NCBI GenBank assembly: GCA_017412115.1
Contig: JAFPYR010000122.1
Location: 1 to 64,000, forward strand
Length of the DNA: 64,000 nucleotides
Direction of reading: 5' to 3'
Source of the DNA: Bacteroidales bacterium
GTDB lineage: Bacteria > Bacteroidota > Bacteroidia > Bacteroidales > UBA3824
Of the stretch, positions 19,882-29,564 are shown in pieces (the stretch's first letter is position 1; every line of letters starts with the position of its first letter). The notes beneath the pieces were generated by a model that was not told where the DNA came from, ran no database searches, and was given only the letters and a program-made list of their open reading frames with translations. The position numbers were made by a program, and so were the translations under genes.

Positions 19882-20526
19882 TTACAACTTGCCGGAATTC
19901 TTCAGCTTTTTGTCCGATGCATAGAGTTCATCGTCTTTGTGCCACATATTAGCTTCCCATTGTTGAATTCTTGCGCCGACTTTGGAGTAAACTTTCCGAC
20001 CGGTATTTCTGTCAGTGTAATGACACCACTTAGAAAATTCCGCATCAACATCTCCGCCGCGATTGATTGCTTTGCGTAAACCGCTTTGCAAAAACGCCGC
20101 AATACCCTTGCTGTAGATAAAATGGGAGACAGCTAACCTCCTGCTTCCCAAAAGTTGGGGAGCATATTTTTGAGCTAAAATGTAAGATTTTGAAAAATCA
20201 GCCCTTAAAAGCGAATCGGCAAATTCTCTTGTAATTTGTTCCGGAAATTTCTCTCCTTTTAGTATTACATGACCATAACCGATTGTTCTTCTGCCAGAAA
20301 CGCAAATGTATTCTTTACCTCCGGCAAAACCTTCATGAGCTTTAATGTAGTCAATTACGCTTTCATAATTCTTACTTTCACTACACATCAAACTGTTTTC
20401 CAAATCGAAATCACTTGATGTGAAGTTCTTTTCCAATTCCGGTTCATATTTTTCGGACATCAGCCTATTTTGTGATAATGTCAGAAAAACAGGTATCAGA
20501 ACCAAAGAAGTAATTAATTTTTTCAT
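19882..20526 (-). CDS. Secreted GH24 (phage-type) lysozyme
   Basis: 214 aa with a signal peptide (MKKLITSLVLIPVFLTL). The GH24 domain (about 55-200) has the catalytic Glu in IKAHEGF, then RRTIGYGHVI, and further downstream the C-terminal WxxYTDRNTGRKV segment. It hydrolyses the muramic acid-GlcNAc bond of peptidoglycan. Host Bacteroidetes carry such genes outside prophages, and no phage gene is adjacent here, so domestic envelope remodelling is more likely than lysis. No holin or spanin nearby. Confidence 0.87.
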   Translation of the reverse strand: MKKLITSLVLIPVFLTLSQNRLMSEKYEPELEKNFTSSDFDLENSLMCSESKNYESVIDYIKAHEGFAGGKEYICVSGRRTIGYGHVILKGEKFPEQITREFADSLLRADFSKSYILAQKYAPQLLGSRRLAVSHFIYSKGIAAFLQSGLRKAINRGGDVDAEFSKWCHYTDRNTGRKVYSKVGARIQQWEANMWHKDDELYASDKKLKNSGKL

Positions 20527-21135
20527 TTTGACTTTCGTTTTTCAAAGTCTTGAAATTTTTTCAGCCTCGTAAAAGTTTTTTTTGTTTTTAAAAAAAGAGG
20601 GACGTCTTTTACAAAACTTACTTTTCTTTCAAAACTTTATTTTAAGGACAATGTCATTTGTCCCCAACGGGACTAATTTTCATTGTATTCTTAAAACAGA
20701 AAATCCAAAGCGCATTAACATAAAACAGTGGTTTCTTCATCCCGTTGTTTTTTAGTTAGCAATCCGGAGAATATATTTTTATGGTTTTGTTTCTATTTTT
20801 TTATATATATCAAATCCGCATTCGGTTGCCGGCCTATTGCAGAAAAAATATATCGTCCGGGTCATCATTTTGATGACAATGCAAAGGTCGTTCGTTTTTT
20901 TTTCTCCTCCAAATTTTTCAAAGGGTTTTGTAAATTTTACACGAAAAATACAAAACTTTAATTGTATTTTGATAAACAATAACTAACAGAAAGTAAAACA
21001 CAAATTATAACAATATTTAACAACCCGTAAAGTATACAAGAAATGCAAGATTTATTTTTGTTTATCGGTAAGTTAAGAATTAATTAAAAATAGTGTTATA
21101 GGAATTTAATATAAATTAACATTCATTAATACTAA
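20527..21135. other. 609-base region without a protein gene
   Basis: I see no credible coding sequence. It contains a REP-like palindromic block (20640-20745), a perfect inverted repeat GTCATC/GATGAC at 20861-20877, and a minus-strand promoter-like arrangement (TTTG 20913..20910, 20-base gap, GACCTTTG 20889..20882, lacking the TA). If active, that promoter would give the lysozyme gene a leader of about 350 bases. The rest is plain AT-rich sequence. Confidence 0.5.
20640..20745. repeat. REP-like palindromic intergenic element (candidate)
   Basis: Two overlapping hairpins, GGACAA/TTGTCC (from 20645) and GTCCC-caac-GGGAC, sit next to a 28-codon minus-strand frame starting at 20740. Similar blocks around a GTCCCGTTGGGGAC core recur in Bacteroidetes intergenic regions as I remember them. 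Only one copy is present here. Confidence 0.35.
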
Positions 21136-21351
21136 TTATTTTGAGTAGTTTCCATAGTCGTTGAACTTTACCCACCAATTAAAAAACTGGTCGAAAGTAA
21201 CGATATTTTCGCCAAATTCTCTCAGATAAGCGTCTTTTTCTTCTTCGGTAACATTGACACGTTTGATTTTATAACTCCAGTCGTCCCTGACTGCAAGTGC
21301 ATAGCCGCCTATCATCGTGCTTTCCTCGAATATTTTAACACTTTCATTCAT
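21136..21351 (-). CDS. Small protein, tandem paralogue 1
   Basis: 71 aa, no signal peptide or membrane segment. It shares about 35 of 56 aligned residues with the gene just upstream (21427-21657), including GGYxLxV, DDWSYK, FGENI and FFxWWxKFN. Selection on both copies argues that they are real genes. I do not recognise the family. It is the last gene of a minus-strand run beginning with the 1106-aa fusion protein; no clear terminator follows. Confidence 0.65.
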   Translation of the reverse strand: MNESVKIFEESTMIGGYALAVRDDWSYKIKRVNVTEEEKDAYLREFGENIVTFDQFFNWWVKFNDYGNYSK

Positions 21352-21426
21352 TGTACAAAAAAAATTTTTCCTTTTACGTTTAATCTTTTTAGTAATCTTT
21401 TTCCTTTTTTCTTTTCAAAAAAAAAA

Positions 21427-21657
21427 TCACACAAGTCCTACTTTCGACGTGCTCAAAGCTTTGCCGTTAAACTTTTTCCACCAGTCAAAAAATTCATTGT
21501 ATGTGATAATATTTTCACCGAAGTCCTTTAAATAGGCCTCTTTCTCGTTTTCCGTAATATTTACGGCTTTGAGTTTATAACTCCAATCATCTTTGACCGT
21601 TAAAGTATATCCGCCCAAAATAGGACATTCCTTTATTATAACCCTTGGCTTTTCCAT
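21427..21657 (-). CDS. Small protein, tandem paralogue 2
   Basis: 76 aa. The start at ATG 21657 is preferred over GTG 21663 because a strong Shine-Dalgarno sequence (GGGAGG on the minus strand, at 21668-21663) lies 5 bases before it, which is rare in this window. It is paralogous to the next gene, with conserved DDWSYK, FGENI and FFDWWKKFN. Rich in aromatic and charged residues; probably cytoplasmic. Family not recognised. It lies about 57 bases behind the large fusion gene, so it may share its transcript. Confidence 0.68.
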   Translation of the reverse strand: MEKPRVIIKECPILGGYTLTVKDDWSYKLKAVNITENEKEAYLKDFGENIITYNEFFDWWKKFNGKALSTSKVGLV

Positions 21658-21714
21658 AATCACCTCCCTTTTTTATCTTTCATTATAGCAACTAATGTGC
21701 CGAATTCTGAAATT

Positions 21715-24700
21715 TTAAGAAGTTTTAGCCTCGGCTTCTTCAATTAACTGCGCTGTCTGATTCTCCTCCAAACGCATTGCCCTATTATTTTCGTCAAAAA
21801 TAAACGGAATAATTTCGGTTTCTCTGACCAAAGTATCAAAATAAGAAAACCTGTCAATCAAAATTATCGACGAATCTTTTTTCGCCGTTATAAAACCGGC
21901 ACCCTGATTTAGGTTAAGACCTTTGACGATAATGTCGTTTTTGAAAAAGTAAACATCATCAGCAAAAGGCTCTTTAACACACAACGTACCTTTCATCAAA
22001 ATTATAATATCACCGTTATGGGTTTCGATGTCGATTTCTTCACCTTTGTTTAAGGACTCAACCCTCATGCTTTCAGCGATTTTTACAAGCATTTTGTCGG
22101 GAACGCTCGAAAACAAAGGATGCTTTTTAATCAAGCGGATTCTGTCCATCAAAAGCGGACGGTCGTTTTTCAAATCCGAAAGTAGTGCCTGCTTTTTCTT
22201 GGTCATATTTACCAGATAATCAGAACATTTCAACGGATTTTCTTCGTAGACAATTTTCGCCGCAACCGAATAAACAATCTCATCAACATGATAAAGACAA
22301 AGGAAAACCTCGTCCGGAATTTCCGACTTACGTATCTTTGTCAGCACGTCCTCAATGTGAGAATGATTCCAAAGCGTAACGTCGTTATAATCAATAACAT
22401 TAGCCTTCAAAGAGTCATTTACTTTGGATTTGTGAAGTTTTCCCAACAATTCCACTGCTTTTGAAATCGTCCACGTATCAAGTTTGTAATAATCACGTTT
22501 GATAATAGCTTTCAATCTGTCCTCAAACGAGAGTTTTTCTTGCGGGAAAAATACCGAAAGTTTTTTGACTTTCTGAACCGAAGACAAATCATCAAACAAA
22601 GGCGTGATAATCTGCTTCAAATCCTTCGGGAAATTGTTATCAATAATTTCAACAGCGAAAATATTGTTTTTACCGATAATGTTTTTCTGAATCAAAGAAA
22701 TCAAACGCGGCTCGTTTATAAAACTCAAAAGATTGAACAATGTTTCGATATTGTTCTCCTTTTCCATATCCAAAGCCTGAAAGAGTTTCAATGTATTTTT
22801 CTCATCTTCAATATCTTCCAAAGACGACATTATCCAAACGATATTTTCAACGACTTCGCTGATTTTGTTTTTAACGGTAAGAATATCTTTTTCCTCAACC
22901 GCTTGAAATTTACAGAAATTCAGTGCGCTGATTATAGCTAACTGCACCTCACGGTTTGGATAATTGATATTTTTAACAAGATTAGCCTTAGCCGGTGAAG
23001 AACCAAATTTAGCATAAAGTTCAATGATTCTAAGCAAAATAGAGGGTTCACCGCATTTTTCAAAATACTCGTTAAGAGCGGGCAAAACTCTATCGCCCAT
23101 ATCCAAAAGCACCGTACCTGCCGTATTGTAATATTCCGCCGATTCCAACAAAGAAATCAACTTGTCAATCATTTTAGGAGTACGGAGTTTTCCTGCAAGG
23201 GTAATCGCCGCCGATTTAACGTTTCTGTCCTGCGAATCCAACATGTGAAAAATTACGTCTTCATTCAACATTTTATCGTTTGAAAACATAATTTTTATCA
23301 TCTTAATCTGATCGCAAACATATTTGCTTGTTATCAAAGAATTAAACTCCTCAACGGAGGTATCTTTGATTTGAGTATAATCCAAATACGAGGCGGCACG
23401 CTCCGACAACAATCTGATTTCAAGCTTTTTAGAATTGTCGTAAACGGTTTTGCATGAGGCTCCGATACGCCTACGCCAAGTCGGGTCGATATTCCTTAAA
23501 ATCGCTTTTGTAATAATTTCGTTTTCGGTCTCAAGCATTTGAGCCGCATATCCCTCAAGACTGCGTGGCGAGGTCTCTGAAAGTATCGTAACCGCATTTT
23601 CCTGAATTTTGGGATTATTATTTTTAACAAATTTTCTAAGAAGTTCGGCTCCGTACTGATTTTTCGCTTTATTGGAGCTTTTATCGTTGGAAATATCCTT
23701 AACGATTTGTTTGATAGTGGCTTTGTAACTCAAATAAAGATTTTTACTGCTAATAGCCCAAAGCACCAAAATCGGAACAAAAGCTATCAAAAAATATCTG
23801 AAATCGTATTCGCCTAAAAGTTTAATACCTTGATTAACGCCCCAAATCGTAACACCCGCAATACCCGTTGAAAACTGCTGAACAACACCGACTTTAGTCT
23901 GAATAGCCGCTTTTTCGTTGTCGGGCAAAGGTTGATACAAAATATTAAACGCCGGGTCGTCTAAGCCCCTGCGCAACACCCTTTCCTGAGATTTATTAAC
24001 GGTGATTAAAATTAGGAACATAATACAATTAACGCTCCAAATAAGCCCCACGACAGCCGCAATCGAAACCACGACAACCATACAAACCGGCAAAATCATA
24101 AGACCTAATTTAACACCGTAACGGCTCATAATTTTAGCGGAATAAAACGAGAGGAGCAATTCTCCGATTTTCAAACCGCCGTATACCAAGGTTAAGAACT
24201 GCGCCGTGTTGTCAGGGTGAATTTGAATTTTTACCGTAGACAAAAACGAGAAGTCGGTGATGTAAATAATCGTCATTGACAACGTTGCACAGATAAAAAT
24301 ATATTTAAAATAATCTTTTCTGAGAAGTTGAAACAATCCCGTACCGTCGGTAGGAGCGGCAAAAGAAAGCAGTTTCTTGTTTTCCAAAGCCAAACGTTTT
24401 TTTTCTTCGGCAAGTTTTTCGGGATATTTGTTATAAAGGATAACAAGCGTAACAATACCGACTAAAAAGCTTACCGCACTGATAAACAACAACATATACG
24501 AGTGCGAAAAGACTTTGTTAAGTAGCGGAATTATAAGGTAACCTGACATTGCCGCCAAAACGCCGCCGATACTGAAAAGTGCGAAAATTCTTTTTACTTG
24601 CACCAAATTCAAAAATTTCAAACTCAATGCACCGGTTTCTATTCCGACCATCGACAAAAACGGCCACGCCCAAATAAAGACAAAGAAACTCAAATGCTTA

Positions 24701-25035
24701 GCATCAACATAATTGATTAAAAACGGTGCGCCCATAGTAACGACCGTCATAAAAGCAAGCGTTATAATAAAAAGTTTTCTACTGTCAATACTTTTTTGCA
24801 GCCAAGAATACAACTGCGTGAAAATAAATCCGGCAATACCCGAAACCATATAAGCATACGGTAATTGTTCGCTTCCGTAATGACGGATAAATTCAGAGTT
24901 CGCGGGTGTAAAATAGAATGCGCCAGCAAGACCGAGAAAAAATGAATGCGCAAACAGCATCAGGAAGATAGGAATCTCCTGTTGCCGCAAATCGAAATTC
25001 TTGACTAATAAATGTGATAATGTCAGTTTCTTCAT
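21715..25035 (-). CDS. Transporter-like membrane / HEAT-repeat / cNMP-binding-like fusion protein
   Basis: 1106 aa in three parts. Residues about 15-440 contain 10-12 hydrophobic helices in an MFS or ATP/ADP-carrier-like layout (LILITVNKSQERVLRRGLDDPAFNILYQPLP is a cytosolic loop of that family). Residues about 450-950 are a long run of HEAT-like helical repeats. Residues about 975-1075 look like a cyclic-nucleotide-binding beta-roll (LPDKMLVKIAESM, KGEEIDIETHNGDIIILMKG). The conserved phosphate-binding Arg of true cAMP sites is not obvious, so ligand binding is uncertain. Inner membrane. Similar fusions exist in Bacteroidetes and other phyla, but function and substrate are unknown to me. Confidence 0.75.
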   Translation of the reverse strand: MKKLTLSHLLVKNFDLRQQEIPIFLMLFAHSFFLGLAGAFYFTPANSEFIRHYGSEQLPYAYMVSGIAGFIFTQLYSWLQKSIDSRKLFIITLAFMTVVTMGAPFLINYVDAKHLSFFVFIWAWPFLSMVGIETGALSLKFLNLVQVKRIFALFSIGGVLAAMSGYLIIPLLNKVFSHSYMLLFISAVSFLVGIVTLVILYNKYPEKLAEEKKRLALENKKLLSFAAPTDGTGLFQLLRKDYFKYIFICATLSMTIIYITDFSFLSTVKIQIHPDNTAQFLTLVYGGLKIGELLLSFYSAKIMSRYGVKLGLMILPVCMVVVVSIAAVVGLIWSVNCIMFLILITVNKSQERVLRRGLDDPAFNILYQPLPDNEKAAIQTKVGVVQQFSTGIAGVTIWGVNQGIKLLGEYDFRYFLIAFVPILVLWAISSKNLYLSYKATIKQIVKDISNDKSSNKAKNQYGAELLRKFVKNNNPKIQENAVTILSETSPRSLEGYAAQMLETENEIITKAILRNIDPTWRRRIGASCKTVYDNSKKLEIRLLSERAASYLDYTQIKDTSVEEFNSLITSKYVCDQIKMIKIMFSNDKMLNEDVIFHMLDSQDRNVKSAAITLAGKLRTPKMIDKLISLLESAEYYNTAGTVLLDMGDRVLPALNEYFEKCGEPSILLRIIELYAKFGSSPAKANLVKNINYPNREVQLAIISALNFCKFQAVEEKDILTVKNKISEVVENIVWIMSSLEDIEDEKNTLKLFQALDMEKENNIETLFNLLSFINEPRLISLIQKNIIGKNNIFAVEIIDNNFPKDLKQIITPLFDDLSSVQKVKKLSVFFPQEKLSFEDRLKAIIKRDYYKLDTWTISKAVELLGKLHKSKVNDSLKANVIDYNDVTLWNHSHIEDVLTKIRKSEIPDEVFLCLYHVDEIVYSVAAKIVYEENPLKCSDYLVNMTKKKQALLSDLKNDRPLLMDRIRLIKKHPLFSSVPDKMLVKIAESMRVESLNKGEEIDIETHNGDIIILMKGTLCVKEPFADDVYFFKNDIIVKGLNLNQGAGFITAKKDSSIILIDRFSYFDTLVRETEIIPFIFDENNRAMRLEENQTAQLIEEAEAKTS

Positions 25036-25154
25036 TGTTCTCTACGCTTAATTCTCAAGTATTCTTGAAGCCTTACATTCCTTAAAATGCAATATGTATA
25101 CCGAACTTTTTTTACGGTAATTTTTTAGCGCTTTTTAATGTATAGTTTGAGTAG

Positions 25155-25162
25155 CAAAATTA
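25155..25162 (-). promoter_or_regulatory. -7 box for the fusion-protein gene
   Basis: TAATTTTG on the minus strand, about 120 bases upstream of the start at 25035. Confidence 0.4.
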
Positions 25163-25205
25163 TAAAAATAATTTTACAAATTTTATTTTTTTACGTTTTT
25201 TTTTT

Positions 25206-27293
25206 TCAGATTTTGACACCAAGCAGTAATTGGTCATCCAATTGACTGACTTTCAAACCATTATAATTCATCCAGTTCTGAACATTGGCTTTAATTGCCG
25301 AGGTCTGAACCTCCATCGATAAATCAGAAATATTAGCAAGCAACTCCTCCACTACCCTCTGACCGAATTTTGTTTTACCATCATCGCCGCCGAACTGATC
25401 AGGAATACCGTCAGAAAAAGCGTAAAACATATCACCTTCGCAAGTTTCAATAACATGATTAGTGAATTTTTTATGCTCTTTTCTGATATTATATCCGATA
25501 CAAAGTTTATCCGGTTTGTACTGCGTTATCTCGTTGCCCCTGACCATAATAAGAGGACGTTTCGCGCCCGCATACTGAAGCTGACCCGTTTTTTTATCAA
25601 CAACGATAAGAGCCATATCAATACCGTCTTCAATATTTCCCTGCCCTTTCGACCAAGATTCTACAAATTTATCTTTCAGAATGTCAAGGATTCCGGCAGC
25701 CGTCATTTGCGAATTAATTGCCGAAAAAGTATCGTTAATAACCGAAATGCCCAACATACTAAGAAGTGCGCCCGGCACACCGTGTCCCGTACAATCCGCC
25801 GTTATAAGATATTTGCGTGAAGAATCTTGAGCCGCCCAATAAAAATCGCCTGAAACAATATCCCTCGGTTGCCAATAAACAAGATTTTCGGGAAAAATGT
25901 CAGCCATCATCTCCGCGGAAGGTACAGCAGCACGCTGAATCCTTTGCGCATATTTCAAAGAAGAAATCAAATGCTCGTTAATCTGCTGAAGGTCATTACG
26001 TTGAGCCTCAATAACGGAATTTTGCGATTTTATTTCCTCTGTCTGCTGAAGAATTCTGTCCTGAAGTTCTTGAAGTTTTGCATTTCTGAACCTAATATCC
26101 TCGTTTGTTTTTTTCAAAGATTTATTAACTCTGGAAGAGCCGACAAACTGAAACACAACTATCAAAACGATTAGACCCGCAAAAAAAGCAATTCCCAAAA
26201 GCCAACGGTTCTGAATCGCAGCCCTGCGACTTTCTTCCTTAAAAATAAAATCTCTTTCCCGGGCTTGTTTTTCATAATCGGCAATAGTATTTTCGTAATT
26301 TGTCTGCTGCTGATTGCGTTCGTATTTAGCGCACATATCCGAAGAAAAGTTCAAATTCGAGATTTTTCTTAATTCGGAAGTATATTTTAAAATCGCAGGA
26401 TAATCCTTTACGGCTCTGTAATAAGTACAAGCGGCATTAACATAAATGTAGTTAGTAGTTTCGGAATCCCGTTTAAAAGCGTCTAAACTGCGTTTTGCCT
26501 CCGCGAAATTGCCTTTTGCACAAAAAAGCGCAATTTTGGTCTGAAACATATAAATATAAAAAATCTGGCTTTGTTTTGTCAGCGGCAGACCGGCGCAATA
26601 AATTTCGTCGGCTTTTTCCAAGAAATATTTTGCCCGCATCTCGTCGGAAAACTCCATGCCCTTGATGTACATATTCGGCACGTTAATACAGAAATTCATA
26701 AAATCATAACCGTCCCTGCTCAATTTTGGGAAAACCTCTTCACATTTTTTCAAGGCTTCCAAAAGACTGACCGTATCGTTTTTTTCTTCATACAATTCGC
26801 CCTTTACCATAGCGATTGTCAATTCTGCTGAAACTACAGCATCGGAATCGCCTCTGGATTTAGCAATCTCCAAATACTTTTTAAGGTACTCCAACGCCAT
26901 ATCGTAGACATGAGTCTCGGCGTAAATAGCACCAAGTTTAGAATAAATATCTCCTAAAAAAGTGGAATCGTTAAATTTTTGACAAATCTTCAATGACTTA
27001 TGAAAATACGTCAGAGCCTCGGCTGAGCGCAACGTATTAGCAAAAACATTTGCAAGCTGAAACATAAATTTCGCAGACAACAACGAATCTTTCAGCGCAT
27101 AGGAAATCTCCAATTCGCGGAAAACATAACCTTCAAGTTTTTCGTAATCGCCTTCTTCCATGCTTTCGTCCGATAATTTCTCCAACCCTTTCAACTCCTC
27201 TCTTAGAGACAAAGAGTCTTGATTATCAACAGCATAGCCCGACAAGCAAATCAATTGAAAAACCAAAAACAATATATATACAGTTTTTTTCAT
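25206..27293 (-). CDS. TPR sensor - SpoIIE-type PP2C phosphatase
   Basis: 695 aa. A signal peptide (1-21), then TPR repeats (about 60-330, for example ALTYFHKSLKICQKF and ALEYLKKYLEIAKS), one membrane helix (about 368-388), a coiled coil (about 390-455) and a C-terminal SpoIIE/PP2C domain with metal-binding DCTGHGVPGALLSMLG, LQYAGAKRPL and FSDGIPDQFGG. The periplasmic TPR part probably senses, and the cytoplasmic phosphatase acts on phospho-Ser/Thr targets, as in partner-switching systems. A paralogue is at 42082-44223. No anti-sigma or STAS gene is nearby. Confidence 0.88.
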   Translation of the reverse strand: MKKTVYILFLVFQLICLSGYAVDNQDSLSLREELKGLEKLSDESMEEGDYEKLEGYVFRELEISYALKDSLLSAKFMFQLANVFANTLRSAEALTYFHKSLKICQKFNDSTFLGDIYSKLGAIYAETHVYDMALEYLKKYLEIAKSRGDSDAVVSAELTIAMVKGELYEEKNDTVSLLEALKKCEEVFPKLSRDGYDFMNFCINVPNMYIKGMEFSDEMRAKYFLEKADEIYCAGLPLTKQSQIFYIYMFQTKIALFCAKGNFAEAKRSLDAFKRDSETTNYIYVNAACTYYRAVKDYPAILKYTSELRKISNLNFSSDMCAKYERNQQQTNYENTIADYEKQARERDFIFKEESRRAAIQNRWLLGIAFFAGLIVLIVVFQFVGSSRVNKSLKKTNEDIRFRNAKLQELQDRILQQTEEIKSQNSVIEAQRNDLQQINEHLISSLKYAQRIQRAAVPSAEMMADIFPENLVYWQPRDIVSGDFYWAAQDSSRKYLITADCTGHGVPGALLSMLGISVINDTFSAINSQMTAAGILDILKDKFVESWSKGQGNIEDGIDMALIVVDKKTGQLQYAGAKRPLIMVRGNEITQYKPDKLCIGYNIRKEHKKFTNHVIETCEGDMFYAFSDGIPDQFGGDDGKTKFGQRVVEELLANISDLSMEVQTSAIKANVQNWMNYNGLKVSQLDDQLLLGVKI

Positions 27294-27301
27294 TCTCTCG
27301 G

Positions 27302-27333
27302 CAAAAATACTCAGTTAATTTAAATATTACAAA
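27302..27333 (-). promoter_or_regulatory. Promoter of the TPR-SpoIIE gene at 27293
   Basis: On the minus strand, TTTG (27333..27330), a 20-base gap, then TATTTTTG (27309..27302). The last base of the -7 box is 8 bases before the start codon, so the leader is very short. Confidence 0.55.
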
Positions 27334-27356
27334 TTTTATTCCACAGATTTTTTTTG

Positions 27357-27364
27357 TACTTTTG
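27357..27364 (+). promoter_or_regulatory. -7 box of the small membrane-protein gene
   Basis: TACTTTTG fits TAnnTTTG, 25 bases before ATG 27390. It supports the small gene as real. Confidence 0.55.
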
Positions 27365-27389
27365 CCGTAAAATTTTTAATCAAAAAAAA

Positions 27390-27542
27390 ATGAACATAAT
27401 TTTTGTTTTGGGCTTAATCGCAATAATAATTTGGATAGCCTCACTCATAGTAAGACGCAAAAACTACAAAGCCGGTGCAATAATGTCTTGGACGGCATTA
27501 ATTATAATAATAGTGTGCATAATTTTACACTACACGTTATAA
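27390..27542 (+). CDS. Small two-helix membrane protein
   Basis: 50 aa from ATG 27390: a hydrophobic helix (3-21), a basic turn RRKNYK, and a second hydrophobic helix (29-48). The promoter box 25 bases upstream supports it. An in-frame start at 27354 lies upstream of the -7 box and is rejected. The 3' end overlaps the convergent MCP gene by 6 bases. It resembles small inner-membrane proteins; function unknown. Confidence 0.6.
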   Translation: MNIIFVLGLIAIIIWIASLIVRRKNYKAGAIMSWTALIIIIVCIILHYTL

Positions 27543-29555
27543 TTTTTTTGGGGTTGCAGACTTCAACTCGTCGATACGTTTTAGAATTGCCTCAGCCTCA
27601 CGGGTCAAGCGCAAAATCTCATTACCGTTTTCACTTTCAAAATTGTAATAAGACATAACCTTGCTCAAAAATTCTGCTTGCGCCTGCGATTCGTCAGCCG
27701 AAGCCGAAAGTTCTTCTGAGGTTGCAGCATTTTGCTGTATAATATCGTTTAACTGTTGTATAGCGTTATTAACTTGAACGGCATTATTGTTTTGTTCAAC
27801 GGAAAGAACAGCAATATCATGGACGAGTTCAGAGGTTTTGGTCATTTCTGGAACAAGCTGTATTAAAAGTTCGCCTGAACTTTCAGCTTGTTTTACACCT
27901 TTTTCCGTTAGAGAATCAATCTCTTGAGCAGCTAATTGACTTTTTTCGGCAAGTTTTCTAATTTCGGCAGCCACAACGGTAAAACCTTTTCCTAACTCGC
28001 CTACTCTTGCAGCCTCGATAGCGGCATTAACAGCCAAAAGGTCTGTTTTTCCGACGATTTCATTAATAATGCCGATTTTATCAGTAATTTCCTTCATAAA
28101 ATCAACAGTTTGACGGACAGATTCGTTAGCCCTTAAAACCGAATCAGCGGCTTTAGTTGCTATAACTTCTGTCTTATGCGCATTTTCAGCATTAGTGGTA
28201 ATAGAAGAAACCATTTCCTGCATTGCGGAAGAAACTTGTTCACTTGCTGAGGCCTGCTCGTTAGACCCACCTGCCATAGTTGAAGCCGAACGGGCAAGTT
28301 CCTTTGCCGCAACATTCATATTAACGGCTGATTTCTTAACCTGACTAACCCTACGGCGTTGATTTTTAACAAAAACCTCCAAGGTGTCCATCAAATCGTA
28401 AATTTCGGTATTACCCCTGTTTTTAAGAACAAAATCCACATTCAAATTTCCGGCTGTCAAACGCTTAACGCCTTCAAGCATTTTTTTGATAGGAGTGCCG
28501 ATTCTTTTTCCGACAACAACAGATATAACGATAACAAGCAAAAACAAAAAACAGCAAAGTATCAGAATATTAGCCATTTTTTTGAAAATTCCGCTTGACA
28601 TTATTTTGCTCGGAACATAAGACAAAACAATCATTGAATCAGAAATACTTGGAAAATCTATTTTTTCGGTAACAAAAGTTATTCCGCCTTCTGAAAAAGT
28701 AACTCTGTTTTCATAATTAAACAAATCCACTTGATTTATTTTCGTTAAAAATTCACCGACCTTTTTCCCGATAAAATCAGGATTAGAAGAAGAGGTTACG
28801 ATTTGTGCATTTCTGTCAGCAACCAAAACCGAGGCTTGGTCATAGACCACGCCTTTCTTCCGTAAAACAATATCAGTCAGCTCATTAATAAAAACGTAAG
28901 AGAACACGCAACCGTAAACCATTTCAGAATCTTTTATCGGAACAAGAATCGGCAGAGCTAAATAACGTTTGCCGTAAACAACGGTTTCAATAGGAGAAAA
29001 AACTTTTGGTTTACTGATTTTTTTTACATCTTCAAACAGATTGGTATCAAAAACGAAATTTTTATCAAGAATTGTTTTATTTTTTTGTGAGGTAACAAAC
29101 CAGCACATACGACCGTACCATTTTTCATATTTCGGATTCTCTTTAAGGTTATCATCCTCAGCGTCAAAGGCTTTCCAATCGTAATAAACACCCATCAAAC
29201 CGCATGAAATACTATCGGGATAGTTTGTGGTCAAGATTTTAATTATATCCTCCCTGCTAAAATTCACTTTTGAAGTATCGCTGTGATAAAGTGCAAAAGT
29301 TTTAGCCAAAACACCGCAAATGTCCATATTTTTGTTAACAATGCGGGCGATACTATTCTTGGTGGCAACACCAAGTTGCACAAGGCGAGAGGAAGAATTT
29401 TGTACCATCAAATCCTTCACATAACCATAAAAAAACAGCAATATCATAACAAGCGGAAAAAAAACCGCACCAACCATCCATCGTCTGATAATAGTCCCGA
29501 TTTTGGTAGAAAAAAAATTATTTTTTATCGCATGTGTGTCTAATATTTTCATCAT
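27537..29555 (-). CDS. Methyl-accepting chemotaxis protein
   Basis: 672 aa. First membrane helix (about 28-48), a periplasmic Cache-type sensory domain (about 50-310), second helix (about 330-350), HAMP (about 350-405) and the MCP signalling domain. The hairpin tip is [30 protein letters not shown], a near-canonical CheA/CheW contact. There is no C-terminal NWETF-like pentapeptide for CheR. It is the last gene of the che-like cluster, 9 bases after cheW. The ligand is unknown. Confidence 0.92.
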   Translation of the reverse strand: MMKILDTHAIKNNFFSTKIGTIIRRWMVGAVFFPLVMILLFFYGYVKDLMVQNSSSRLVQLGVATKNSIARIVNKNMDICGVLAKTFALYHSDTSKVNFSREDIIKILTTNYPDSISCGLMGVYYDWKAFDAEDDNLKENPKYEKWYGRMCWFVTSQKNKTILDKNFVFDTNLFEDVKKISKPKVFSPIETVVYGKRYLALPILVPIKDSEMVYGCVFSYVFINELTDIVLRKKGVVYDQASVLVADRNAQIVTSSSNPDFIGKKVGEFLTKINQVDLFNYENRVTFSEGGITFVTEKIDFPSISDSMIVLSYVPSKIMSSGIFKKMANILILCCFLFLLVIVISVVVGKRIGTPIKKMLEGVKRLTAGNLNVDFVLKNRGNTEIYDLMDTLEVFVKNQRRRVSQVKKSAVNMNVAAKELARSASTMAGGSNEQASASEQVSSAMQEMVSSITTNAENAHKTEVIATKAADSVLRANESVRQTVDFMKEITDKIGIINEIVGKTDLLAVNAAIEAARVGELGKGFTVVAAEIRKLAEKSQLAAQEIDSLTEKGVKQAESSGELLIQLVPEMTKTSELVHDIAVLSVEQNNNAVQVNNAIQQLNDIIQQNAATSEELSASADESQAQAEFLSKVMSYYNFESENGNEILRLTREAEAILKRIDELKSATPKKL

Positions 29556-29564
29556 AATAATTTA

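Noticed and set aside
19882-20526. Prophage remnant suggested by the phage-type lysozyme
   Set aside because: The protein has its own signal peptide, and no holin, capsid, integrase or att-like repeats are nearby.
20728-20961. 77-codon open frame in the 609-base gap
   Set aside because: It crosses inverted repeats and a minus-strand promoter-like site and is Phe-rich; no start signal.
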